Shown here: positions 1 to 6,798 of the stretch, in pieces
Layout: every line of letters begins with the position of its first letter
How positions within the stretch are numbered: position 1 is the stretch's first letter
Source of the DNA: CALKGK01 sp964649515
GTDB lineage: Bacteria; Bacteroidota; Bacteroidia; Flavobacteriales_D; Sanyastnellaceae
Length of the DNA: 41,986 bases
Direction of reading: 5' to 3'
Assembly (NCBI GenBank): GCA_964649515.1
Contig: CAZYPV010000023.1
Span: forward strand, 1-41,986
Translations under genes and position numbers: made by a program
The notes under the pieces: generated by a model
Database searches by the model: none
What the model saw: only the letters and a program-made list of their open reading frames with translations
What the model was told of the DNA's origin: nothing

Positions 1-106
1 TGCAGCTGCAAAGTGAGGGGTGAAAATTTTGGTGGAAACCGGAAACCTTCCCAAATTCGAAGCATGGCTGGTGGCGGCGGGGAGGGCGGAGGGCCCCGCA
101 GGGGCA
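1..106. repeat. 106-bp direct repeat, copy 1
   Basis: This 106-base segment is repeated without a mismatch at 307-412, giving a 306-base start-to-start distance. It opens with the 10-base palindrome TGCAGCTGCA, continues into a G-rich tract (74-93), and closes with a small hairpin, GCCCC-GCA-GGGGC, at 93-105. Copy 1 begins at the first base of the window, so its real left end is unknown. No convincing coding frame runs through it. It may belong to a dispersed or tandem repeat family that continues outside the window. Confidence 0.9.
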
Positions 107-220
107 GGGTTTTGAATTGGGGAAATCAAAAATTTCTGGGAAAATCGCCGTAAAGTATGCTCCATTCTATAGCAACTATCGAGTTGAATTGTTGTCGCAA
201 TTACACCAAAAAACGATTAC

Positions 221-240
221 GCAGTGTTACACTGCTTTTT
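221..240 (+). terminator. Possible Rho-independent terminator
   Basis: A perfect 6-bp stem, GCAGTG/CACTGC, with a three-base loop is followed directly by five T residues on the plus strand. It lies between the two 106-bp repeats. No plus-strand gene ending here is visible in the window, so any transcript would have to enter from the left. The stem is short, so function is uncertain. Confidence 0.4.
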
Positions 241-306
241 GAAAATCCGCAGAAGTAAAGAACGTTCTTTTTGTCTTGAAAACATCGCATCTACAAACTC
301 AGCGTA

Positions 307-412
307 TGCAGCTGCAAAGTGAGGGGTGAAAATTTTGGTGGAAACCGGAAACCTTCCCAAATTCGAAGCATGGCTGGTGGCGGCGGGGAGGGCGGAGGGC
401 CCCGCAGGGGCA
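307..412. repeat. 106-bp direct repeat, copy 2
   Basis: This is identical to 1-106. Homology stops abruptly after GGGGCA at 412, where the flanks diverge (GGGTTTTG after copy 1, TTGATCTT after copy 2). The terminal hairpin lies at 399-411. The left edge coincides with the TGCAGCTGCA palindrome, because bases before 307 cannot be compared with copy 1. The perfect identity and sharp right edge suggest recent duplication or an element with defined ends. Confidence 0.9.
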
Positions 413-735
413 TTGATCTTCAACTAAAAAAATCAAAAAAAATCGATTTTATTGGGTCATTCATTAAAGTTAGTCGACCTTCATTCATCAGCTATCCAAA
501 TTACCTCGGAGCACAGTAAACTGAATCTCATTACAAGAACTTACAGATTCTTACTTACTTGCCCTCCCGCATTATTCCTCACTTCCCTGACCCCTACTCC
601 CCTACTTCCTCGATTCAATACTTCCTCGCTTCTACCATTCCTCGCAAGTTCATGCCAGTCCAAAATCATAACCTCCTCCTAACTCGCACAATTCGCACAG
701 AGGAAACAATGCCTAAGTTAAAATGAATCCATCAC

Positions 736-766
736 AAAAAAAGCCACTCCGAGTATCGGGGTGACT
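736..766 (-). terminator. Terminator of the stress-protein operon
   Basis: Bases 742-752 and 756-766 form an 11-bp stem with two imperfect pairs and a GTA loop. On the minus strand the stem is followed by seven T residues (plus-strand A run 736-742). It sits about 50 bases beyond the stop of the last gene of the minus-strand operon 815-2424, where an intrinsic terminator is expected. Confidence 0.7.
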
Positions 767-814
767 CCAACAGCTGCATAACACGGCTGCCATAAAATGC
801 TCAAGCTCGCTCCT

Positions 815-988
815 CTAGAACAAGTCTCCTAAAAAGTTCGAATCTACGTTCTCTCGAATAAGGAGAAATCCAAGGGTAAGCAGCGCAATTGCGAGCAAAC
901 AAATGGTGAGCAAATTGAAAAATGGTTTGGTTCTTTCTGCTTTTTTGGCCTGTTGTCCTGGCGAAGGATTGCTGTTCTCTTTTTTCAT
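815..988 (-). CDS. Small single-pass membrane peptide (57 aa)
   Basis: A 57-residue frame starts at ATG 988-986 and ends at TAG 817-815. The first 22 residues are polar and lysine-rich (KKENSNPSPGQQAKKAERTK). They are followed by one strong hydrophobic segment, about residues 23-44 (NLLTICLLAIALLTLGFLLI), and a short polar tail. Its ATG overlaps the TGA of the preceding gene (ATGA), which suggests translational coupling and is the best evidence that it is real. It is the last gene of the Usp/holin-like operon and is followed by a terminator at 736-766. I do not recognise the family. A cytoplasm-facing N-terminus anchored in the inner membrane is inferred from the charge distribution. Confidence 0.65.
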   Translation of the reverse strand: MKKENSNPSPGQQAKKAERTKPFFNLLTICLLAIALLTLGFLLIRENVDSNFLGDLF

Positions 989-1272
989 TTTTTCATGCTT
1001 AAGCTCCAGATTACTTCCAAGGCCATATTCAAATAACGAACTTCACAGTTCAATACCTTGCTCAAGAGCGGGTTAATACTTTCAATTATTTGTTCTTTGA
1101 TTTTTTCTGATGAAGGGTCTGCACACTTTTGTGAGGCTTTTTTTTCACTTTGTTCTGGTGTTTGATAAGTGATTAAGGTGATGAGCTCTTTGACACTTGA
1201 CAAAGCGTGATTCATTTGCGCTTTTTCCAGTTCTAACTTCTTTCTTTGGTTCCTGAGTTGATCAATGTCCAT
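985..1272 (-). CDS. Hypothetical helical protein (95 aa)
   Basis: This is a 95-residue protein of unknown function. The N-terminal 35 residues are strongly charged and heptad-like (RNQRKKLELEKAQMNHAL), suggesting a coiled coil. The middle is polar, and the C-terminal 40 residues look amphipathic (IIESINPLLSKVLNCEV). There is no signal peptide or clear membrane segment. Its start lies inside the end of the holin-like gene (11-base overlap), and its stop overlaps the start of the 57-aa membrane peptide by ATGA, so it is translated as part of the operon. Similar small proteins accompany holin-III-like or YtxH-like genes in Bacteroidota stress operons, but I cannot assign it to a family. Confidence 0.7.
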   Translation of the reverse strand: MDIDQLRNQRKKLELEKAQMNHALSSVKELITLITYQTPEQSEKKASQKCADPSSEKIKEQIIESINPLLSKVLNCEVRYLNMALEVIWSLSMKK

Positions 1273-1606
1273 CTCCTTCGTCTAAAATTTCCAATGCTTT
1301 TCTTCTGAAATAGTTCTTCATGCTTTTTTTACAGAAAACCTTCAGAAATACAGTCACAAAAAGGATGCTTCCTGATACAATCAACCAGCCCATTCCCGGT
1401 TGATTAAAATGAGCTTCAAGTTGTCTTGCCGCCGCGTACAACGCAAACAATAAACCCAATGAGCTCAAAACAATGATCAAAACCGAGAACATCATTCGAG
1501 CTGCGATGAAGGAGAAATACTCCATTGCTTTCAGTCGTTTCAACTCCAATTCAATACGAAGCCACTCCCGTGCTTGTTCTTCTATTCGTTTAAACATGCT
1601 GATCAT
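1262..1606 (-). CDS. Holin superfamily III-like membrane protein
   Basis: This 114-residue protein has an amphipathic, charged N-terminal helix (EEQAREWLRIELELKRLKAM). Two membrane segments follow, at about residues 38-62 (MMFSVLIIVLSSLGLLFALY) and 73-92 (GWLIVSGSILFVTVFLKVF), then a basic C-terminus. This layout matches the phage_holin_3_6 / Holin-X family. In free-living Bacteroidota these are chromosomal membrane proteins near stress genes rather than phage lysis genes, and no phage gene is nearby. ATG 1606-1604 overlaps the TAA of the upstream universal-stress gene (TAATG); a second ATG three codons later is also possible. The gene is the second of a four-gene operon. Confidence 0.75.
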   Translation of the reverse strand: MISMFKRIEEQAREWLRIELELKRLKAMEYFSFIAARMMFSVLIIVLSSLGLLFALYAAARQLEAHFNQPGMGWLIVSGSILFVTVFLKVFCKKSMKNYFRRKALEILDEGDGH

Positions 1607-2424
1607 TAGGCGAGGTGTTTGAGGTGTCTTGGTAAAATGTAAATGGGTCCGCTCCCCATCTCGATCAATCGGCTTTGTGGATCATTACCGAACCACTGCT
1701 CAAGCCAATCACCCTGATCTGCAGGAAGTATTAGTAAGTCGGCATTCACCCCAGCTGCATAAGCTCGTATGGCGCTGATGTCATTCTGAAACGATCTGCC
1801 AAATTCATCCATCATGAATCGTGTGCCGTTGGGCAGTTCCTTTGGTTTCAGGGTGGTCGCAAGATCTTCATCAAGTCGCAGGCAGCGAAGTGCCTTACCA
1901 TCAAGAGAAAATAACTCGTCCAGATGTTCGATGATCATTTCTCGATCTGCTCGGTCAGATTCATCAATCCACAAAAGGTTATGAACGCGCTGCTGAACAC
2001 TCATTTCTGGCACAAGAAGTACGGGACAATTCTGATCTTTCAATAAAGAAGCATAATCACTGTGCAACAAGCGAAACTCGCTGTGCTTGGGATTCCTTCC
2101 CAATGCGCTCAGAATGGGTTGCTTGCGTTCGATAATTTTGCGAACATTACTCGCAGCTAAACCAACGTCGATGGTATGATTGATTTCAATTTGCTTTAAT
2201 CCAGCGGCAGCAATCAACTCTTTTTTCAATTGTTTCAACTTACTCTCCACTTCATCGATGTGCTGATCGAGGGTTAAATGAACATAGGGTGACTGTCCGA
2301 ACATGATGTTTCCAACATTGTGGTAGAGCAGATATTCATATTGCTCACCGAAACGTTGCACACAAAAATGAGCAGCATTTCGAGAGCCTTTTTCAAAATC
2401 TATAAATAGGATAATCGTTTCCAT
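1606..2424 (-). CDS. Tandem universal stress protein (UspA-like)
   Basis: At 272 residues this has the length of a double Usp protein. The first half carries typical Usp features: an N-terminal strand followed by acid (IILFIDFEKGS), a helix-rich middle, and the first-domain end (SALGRNPKHSEFRLLHSDYA...CPVLLVPE), which normally reads G-x2-G-x9-G(S/T). The glycine pattern is degraded, so ATP binding by the canonical P-loop-like motif is doubtful. The second half ends GSGPIYILPRHL, matching the last Usp strand. It is the first gene of a minus-strand operon with a holin-like protein and two small proteins, divergent from an NtrC-type regulator. A cytoplasmic stress-adaptation role is inferred from family only. 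Confidence 0.75.
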   Translation of the reverse strand: METIILFIDFEKGSRNAAHFCVQRFGEQYEYLLYHNVGNIMFGQSPYVHLTLDQHIDEVESKLKQLKKELIAAAGLKQIEINHTIDVGLAASNVRKIIERKQPILSALGRNPKHSEFRLLHSDYASLLKDQNCPVLLVPEMSVQQRVHNLLWIDESDRADREMIIEHLDELFSLDGKALRCLRLDEDLATTLKPKELPNGTRFMMDEFGRSFQNDISAIRAYAAGVNADLLILPADQGDWLEQWFGNDPQSRLIEMGSGPIYILPRHLKHLA

Positions 2425-2621
2425 TGTGTTTGCTTTTGCCTTTCATAAAGAAACAATCATACCGCTGCTGGCTATTTTATCATTTGACCTAGACAACATA
2501 GGCCATACCAACGAAATCGGAATGTTTCTAGGTGGTACCATCAATCCTGCGTTAAGGATCTTTGTGAAAGCTCTTGCTCAAAGTGGGTCGAATATTCCCC
2601 ACCTTTCTTATCTTCACGGGT
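2425..2621. promoter_or_regulatory. Divergent intergenic region, Usp operon / NtrC regulator
   Basis: These 197 bases separate the two start codons and must hold both promoters. I see no clean sigma-54 promoter (GG and GC ten bases apart) on either strand. The best -7-like sequence for the regulator is GATCTTTG at 2557-2564, one mismatch from TAnnTTTG and without a clear -33 TTG. No good box is seen for the minus-strand operon. Confidence 0.35.
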
Positions 2622-4010
2622 ATGGAAAAACTATTGATTATTGACGACGATACGGAAATTTGTCTTCTTCTTTCTCGCTTTCTTTCAGGCAAAGGATTTT
2701 CGGTTGAAACAGCCTTCACTGGGCGATCGGGACTGAAGGCTTTAATCAAGACGCCTTTCGATGCGATCATTTCCGACTTTCGTTTGCCAGATCTTGGTGG
2801 TTTTGATCTCATCGAGGCATTCAGAAAAAAGGCACCGCAAACACCACTCATTGTCATTACGGGATACAGCGATGTGCGTATGGCTGTAAAAGCAATGAAA
2901 ATGGGGGTACATGAATATGTGACCAAACCCATTCAAGCCGATGAGCTTCTATTGGTTTTGAAAGATGCTCTTGAAAAAGGCAGTGACGATGCAAGCCTTC
3001 AACAGGAAATGCCTAAAAAGAAAACCAGGACAAAAAAAGGTGTTTCACGCTCTTCTCAAGTTGAAGTGGTGTATGGAGACGATGCTAAATCAAAGGCCAT
3101 TCAACAAAATATCGACCTGATTGCCCCTACTTCCTTAAGCGTGATCATCACAGGTGAAACCGGCACAGGAAAGGAGATCACAGCACGCGAGATTCATCGA
3201 AAAAGTCCCAGGAGCAATGCACCTTTTGTGAGCATTGATTGTGGTGCTATCCCAAAAGAATTGGCGGGAAGTGTGCTTTTTGGTCATCGCAAAGGGGCGT
3301 TCACTGGGGCGCATCAGGATAAAAAAGGTGTTTTTGAAAGGGCGAATGGAGGCAGTCTTTTTTTAGATGAAATTGGCAATTTGTCCTACGCTCATCAAGT
3401 TCAACTTTTACGCGCAATTCAAGAAAGAGTCATTAAGCCAATTGGTAGTGATGAATTGATTCCTGTGGATGTTCGCATCATTGCAGCAACCAATGATGCT
3501 TTGCGAAAAAGCATTGATGCTGGGGATTTTCGAGAAGATCTGTACTTTAGATTGAATGAATTTAGTGTTCAACTTTCTCCTCTCCGGGAACGACCAAAAG
3601 ACATTCCTGCTTATGCCAATCATTTCCTGAAGCTGGCCAATGAACGACTGAATAAAAACATTCACGGATTTGAGGAGGAGTGCCTCACCTATTTAATGAA
3701 TTACCCTTGGCACGGCAATTTGAGGGAGCTCAAAAACGTCATCCAACGCAGTGCGCTGATGTGTCAGAGTAACCACATTCCAGCGGCAGTGCTTCCACAA
3801 GAGATCAAAAATCCGAGATTGATTCAAAACAATGAATTTGAAGAATTAGAAACATTTTCCGACCTCAAAACAGTAAGCGAACACGCAGAACGGAGGGCCA
3901 TTCAAAAGACCTTAGAACGCACCCGACACAACAAATCCAAAACTGCGGAATTATTGGGGATTGATAGAAAAACCCTTTACAATAAAATGAAGCAGCTGGG
4001 CATCAATTGA
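2622..4010 (+). CDS. NtrC-family sigma-54-dependent response regulator
   Basis: This 462-residue regulator has three parts. The receiver occupies residues 1-120, with the acidic pocket IIDDDTE, phospho-acceptor Asp-52 (IISDFRLP) and switch lysine (YVTKPI). The AAA+ sigma-54 interaction domain spans about 155-385, with Walker A GETGTGKE near 180, an intact GAFTGA loop near 225 and Walker B SLFLDEIG near 247. A Fis-type helix-turn-helix ends the protein (TAELLGIDRKTLYNKMKQLG). It should activate RNA polymerase with RpoN after phosphorylation. I chose ATG 2622 because MEKLLIIDDD is the normal receiver beginning; 16 extra upstream codons look unrelated. No sensor kinase is adjacent, so it is an orphan here. 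It is divergent from the Usp operon, a possible target. Its stop shares the palindrome TCAATTGA with the convergent lipoprotein gene. Confidence 0.93.
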   Translation: MEKLLIIDDDTEICLLLSRFLSGKGFSVETAFTGRSGLKALIKTPFDAIISDFRLPDLGGFDLIEAFRKKAPQTPLIVITGYSDVRMAVKAMKMGVHEYVTKPIQADELLLVLKDALEKGSDDASLQQEMPKKKTRTKKGVSRSSQVEVVYGDDAKSKAIQQNIDLIAPTSLSVIITGETGTGKEITAREIHRKSPRSNAPFVSIDCGAIPKELAGSVLFGHRKGAFTGAHQDKKGVFERANGGSLFLDEIGNLSYAHQVQLLRAIQERVIKPIGSDELIPVDVRIIAATNDALRKSIDAGDFREDLYFRLNEFSVQLSPLRERPKDIPAYANHFLKLANERLNKNIHGFEEECLTYLMNYPWHGNLRELKNVIQRSALMCQSNHIPAAVLPQEIKNPRLIQNNEFEELETFSDLKTVSEHAERRAIQKTLERTRHNKSKTAELLGIDRKTLYNKMKQLGIN

Positions 4011-4680
4011 GTATGGTGAGTTGACCAAAATAGAGCACCTCTTCGGCTGATTTCATGGCTTCTTTGAAGATTTTTGAAAATTCAATTTCCAACTTGTCCC
4101 TTTTGTTGAGCTTAAAATGCTGACCAAGAGGAACGGGTCTGCCATCAACATAAACACAGGTCCATGCGACTTCAATGGGTTGTGAGCTATCACTCCGGAA
4201 GTCGAACTTCATTTTACTGTCTCCCAAACTGATGTCTGAATAAAATTTCTCTTGAGCGAAGATGTTCATTTGATCGTACTGTTCTCGATTAAAACGAACC
4301 CCAATTTCAATGGTGTTGCTGTCGGCTGCTTGAACCACCATAGTGAGTAAATCTCCTTTTTCTACAAAGGTATTGTCGTCCACATTCACAATGGGCAACT
4401 CATAATCGGCCAATAAATAACTGGAATATTCTTCTTCAACCACCCTAAAGTTATCTGCATTTCGAAAGTTCTCTTTCATGAACGCTTTGATAGCATCTTC
4501 CTCTTCTTCACTATGATCCATGCGAACACTCGCGCTTACAAAAAGCGCTTGATCTCCTTTCTTCGCAACTTCAATCAGGTCTGTTGAAAATATTTCAAAT
4601 TCAAGGTTCACGGAACATGCTGCTAGCACGATCGAACATAAAATACACAGAATGGCGAGGCTTGATTTTTGGGATTTCAT
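4003..4680 (-). CDS. Uncharacterised lipoprotein (225 aa)
   Basis: The N-terminus is a lipoprotein signal: a positive start (MKSQKS), a hydrophobic stretch and the lipobox LAAC near residue 21. The mature part is acidic, with mixed alpha/beta character and no motif that I can name. The sequence after the cysteine (SVNLEFEIFST) has no obvious surface-export lysine/aspartate signal. It is probably anchored in the periplasmic face of the inner or outer membrane. It is convergent with the NtrC-type regulator; the two stop codons both lie in TCAATTGA (4003-4010), an 8-base overlap. A weak -7-like box, TATCTTCG on the minus strand at 4705-4712, lies about 25 bases upstream. Confidence 0.8.
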   Translation of the reverse strand: MKSQKSSLAILCILCSIVLAACSVNLEFEIFSTDLIEVAKKGDQALFVSASVRMDHSEEEEDAIKAFMKENFRNADNFRVVEEEYSSYLLADYELPIVNVDDNTFVEKGDLLTMVVQAADSNTIEIGVRFNREQYDQMNIFAQEKFYSDISLGDSKMKFDFRSDSSQPIEVAWTCVYVDGRPVPLGQHFKLNKRDKLEIEFSKIFKEAMKSAEEVLYFGQLTILN

Positions 4681-5079
4681 TAAAGTTAAAGTTTCGTTAC
4701 CCGCCGAAGATAAGCAAACCTTGGCTTTTACATGCTCTTCTCAGACTCCAAGATGCGATGTTGAGTCATCCTTTAACGGAGTTCTATTCGAAGTTTCAAC
4801 CCCATTTGAAAGCCTCGATTTATTGGTGTTCTATTCCTTTTTATACCCATTAAATTGTATCTCAAGGCACTCAAGAAGAAATTTAAACCAGAATCCGCCT
4901 GAGCAATTTTATTCTTCAACCCTTGTGTGACCTGGGCTACAAAGACGTAATACTCCTTTTTCTAAGAAATCAACCAAGCTAAAGTTTTCCATTATTATAC
5001 CTCTCCAAGCCAGCTTTCTCGTAGTCAAAGCTCTTCAGTAATTTACTTGATAAATGGTTGTATTGAATGGGGAAAATAA
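4681..5079. other. Intergenic region without a supported gene
   Basis: About 400 bases lie between the lipoprotein start and the tRNA terminator. Short open frames exist on the plus strand (4584-4930), but their translations look random, they overlap the lipoprotein gene antisense, and they lack plausible starts. Apart from the weak minus-strand promoter-like box at 4705-4712, I see no RNA structure or repeat. Confidence 0.5.
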
Positions 5080-5110
5080 AAAAACCGACTGGCTCATCCA
5101 ATCGGTTTTT
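5080..5110 (-). terminator. Terminator of tRNA-Ser
   Basis: Bases 5080-5092 and 5098-5110 pair in a 13-bp stem with one imperfect pair and a CTCAT loop. In the minus direction the stem is followed by a T-rich run (TTTTTTTATTTT). It starts six bases after the 3' end of the tRNA and is a textbook intrinsic terminator. The A/T ends of the stem could also allow weaker termination in the plus direction. Confidence 0.85.
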
Positions 5111-5115
5111 AAGAG

Positions 5116-5200
5116 CGGAGACGGAGGGATTCGAACCCCCGGTACCTCGCGGTACAACGGTTTTCAAGACCGCCGCATTCGACCACTCTGCCACGTCTCC
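5116..5200 (-). tRNA. tRNA-Ser (anticodon UGA)
   Basis: The minus strand folds into an 85-nt class II tRNA. The acceptor GGAGACG pairs with CGTCTCC, with discriminator base G, as usual for serine tRNAs. The D arm contains GAGTGGTCGAATG, the anticodon loop is CTTGAAA (anticodon TGA), there is a long variable arm (GTACCGCGAGGTAC), and the T loop is TTCGAAT. CCA is not encoded (the gene is followed by CTCTTA), so it must be added by the CCA-adding enzyme. A consensus Bacteroidota promoter ends five bases before the mature 5' end, and a strong terminator follows. Confidence 0.97.
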
Positions 5201-5204
5201 GCGG

Positions 5205-5236
5205 CAAAGGTAAGTCAATTATTTCTTTTAGGTCAA
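5205..5236 (-). promoter_or_regulatory. Promoter of tRNA-Ser (TTG-N21-TACCTTTG)
   Basis: On the minus strand TTG (5236-5234) is followed after 21 bases by TACCTTTG (5212-5205), a full match to the -33 TTG / -7 TAnnTTTG consensus of Bacteroidota. Transcription would start about five bases later, at or next to the first base of the mature tRNA (5200). This leaves almost no 5' leader for RNase P. Confidence 0.75.
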
Positions 5237-5307
5237 GTACACAGGTCTAATTTTTTTCGAGAAATTCCAATGAGCACAATAGTTTCTTAACTTTACCTCA
5301 TGCTAAT

Positions 5308-6783
5308 ATGTGTATCATGCTGAAACTGTTCAACTTCCTTATTTTATTCCTTTTTACATCAAGTGCGCTGTTTTCAATGGAGGCCTACTTCGATTTGAAA
5401 AAGTTTGATCTTCCTGATGGCGATTCTTATATCGAAACACAACTTTCCTTCGTGGGAACATCTGTCTCATATGCCAAACTCGATAATGGTGCCCTTTCCT
5501 CAGAAATTGAAAGCACGATCATCATCTATCAAGACGACGCCATTCTCACTTTTCGCAAAATAGTGATTACGTCGCCTGAGGTAAGTGATAGTACTTTGGT
5601 CGATTTTATGGATGTTCAACGCTTTTCTCTTCCTGAAGGAGACTATCGCATTGAGGTAAAACTGCTCGATTTGAATAATCCAGAACAGACGGAACAAAGC
5701 TTGGAACAGGACTTCAGCATCACCTTCAACGATGAGCGAATTGAGTTTTCAGATATCATGTTGGTGAAGGCTTTTTCAAAGGCGCAAGAGATTTCCGAAC
5801 TCACCAAAAGCGGATATGATCTCATTCCTTATGTGTCCGATTATTACGCTTCCAACCAAAGCGTTTTGGCCTTTTACTCCGAACTCTATCGAACTGCTCC
5901 TTTGTTGAATGATTCCCTTTTCCTCCTCACCTATTACATCGCAAAAGAAGGGAGTAGTGAACCCATTGGAGAGTTTCAAAAATTGGAAAAAGCGAAATGT
6001 CAGGAAGTGGTTCCCATGCTGCACATGCTCGATATTAGTCAACTTCCCACGGGTAAATACGATTTGGTTGTTGAGGCCCGAAACCGAATGAACGAGACGA
6101 TGGTGAATAAAAAAATCACGTTCTCGCGGAACAACTTTTTGAATGTGGCGAATGAAGACAATGTTGCGCTCATCAACATTGATCAAACCTTCGTGGTGCA
6201 GTATGACGACCGTGACAGCTTAGTAGAGTTCTTGAACAGCTGTCACCCCATCTCCACCAACTTAGAGCGCAACACCGTGCAGAATCAAATGCAAGTGGCC
6301 GACCTCGCAACTTTACAGAAGTACTTCTTTTATTTTTGGAGTAAGCGGGATGAGCGCAATCCAGAACAAGCTTGGTATGACTACCAAAAAGAAGTCAATT
6401 TTGTCAATCGCGCTTACGGAACACGTATTAAGAAAGGCTATCAAACAGATCGAGGTAGGGTTTACCTTCAATACGGACCGCCGAACACCATTGTTCAGCG
6501 ATACAACCCCGTGAATGTTCTACCCTATGAAATCTGGCATTATTACAAAATCAACCAGTTCAATAACAAGCGGTTCCTCTTTTACTCGAGAGAATCAGTA
6601 GGTGTTGATTTTGTACTTCTTCACTCGGATATGCTCGGTGAAGTTCAAAATAACGACTGGCCAGTGGTAATGCGCACAAAAAATGTCGAAGTTAGCAGTT
6701 CGGAAAGTAGCCGAAACAGATCGAATGCTCGCGACAATTTTACTGGCGACGAACTCGAAGATTTGTTCTACAATCCGAGGTAG
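5308..6783 (+). CDS. GWxTD domain-containing exported protein
   Basis: The 491-residue protein begins with a signal peptide (LKLFNFLILFLFTSSALFS), so it is exported. Two beta-rich segments follow, similar to Ig-like or GWxTD N-terminal regions. The C-terminal GWxTD domain, residues about 335-460, contains the signature as KKGYQTDRGRVYLQYGPP: Tyr replaces the usual Trp, but T-D-R-G-R-(V/I)-Y-(I/L)-x-Y-G-P-P is intact. The function of this Bacteroidota family is unknown. ATG 5308 and ATG 5317 are both possible starts; the second gives a more compact signal peptide. A -7-like TAACTTTA lies at 5288-5295. The GT2 gene follows after 15 bases, so the two are probably co-transcribed. Confidence 0.88.
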   Translation: MCIMLKLFNFLILFLFTSSALFSMEAYFDLKKFDLPDGDSYIETQLSFVGTSVSYAKLDNGALSSEIESTIIIYQDDAILTFRKIVITSPEVSDSTLVDFMDVQRFSLPEGDYRIEVKLLDLNNPEQTEQSLEQDFSITFNDERIEFSDIMLVKAFSKAQEISELTKSGYDLIPYVSDYYASNQSVLAFYSELYRTAPLLNDSLFLLTYYIAKEGSSEPIGEFQKLEKAKCQEVVPMLHMLDISQLPTGKYDLVVEARNRMNETMVNKKITFSRNNFLNVANEDNVALINIDQTFVVQYDDRDSLVEFLNSCHPISTNLERNTVQNQMQVADLATLQKYFFYFWSKRDERNPEQAWYDYQKEVNFVNRAYGTRIKKGYQTDRGRVYLQYGPPNTIVQRYNPVNVLPYEIWHYYKINQFNNKRFLFYSRESVGVDFVLLHSDMLGEVQNNDWPVVMRTKNVEVSSSESSRNRSNARDNFTGDELEDLFYNPR

Positions 6784-6798
6784 AAATCAAGCTTTGGA

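Larger units (their letters stand above)
107..720. other. Gene-poor region with short repeats
   Basis: No believable gene is seen outside the repeat copy. A hairpin with T tail lies at 221-240 (GCAGTG-TTA-CACTGC-TTTTT) and could terminate plus-strand transcription from outside the window. A pyrimidine-rich tract runs from about 560 to 650. Inside it a TTCCTCG core occurs three times at exact 16-base spacing (606, 622, 638). Short open frames here have biased, low-complexity translations and look spurious. Confidence 0.5.

Noticed and set aside
217..519. Small frames over the 106-bp repeat
   Set aside because: Translations are glycine/alanine-rich products of the G-rich repeat, without starts or conservation signs.
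1262..1606. Prophage lysis gene (holin)
   Set aside because: There are no endolysin, phage structural or integrase genes; the gene sits in a stress operon, as chromosomal holin-III-like genes do.
2425..2621. Sigma-54 promoter between Usp operon and NtrC-type gene
   Set aside because: TGGTACCATCAATCCTGC was considered, but GG and GC are 13 bases apart instead of 10.
4584..4930. Two plus-strand frames near the lipoprotein
   Set aside because: They are antisense to the lipoprotein gene and have random-looking sequence.
4979..5218. 79-codon minus-strand frame (GDVAEWSNAAVLKTVV...)
   Set aside because: It is the translation of the tRNA-Ser gene and its terminator, a well-known false protein.
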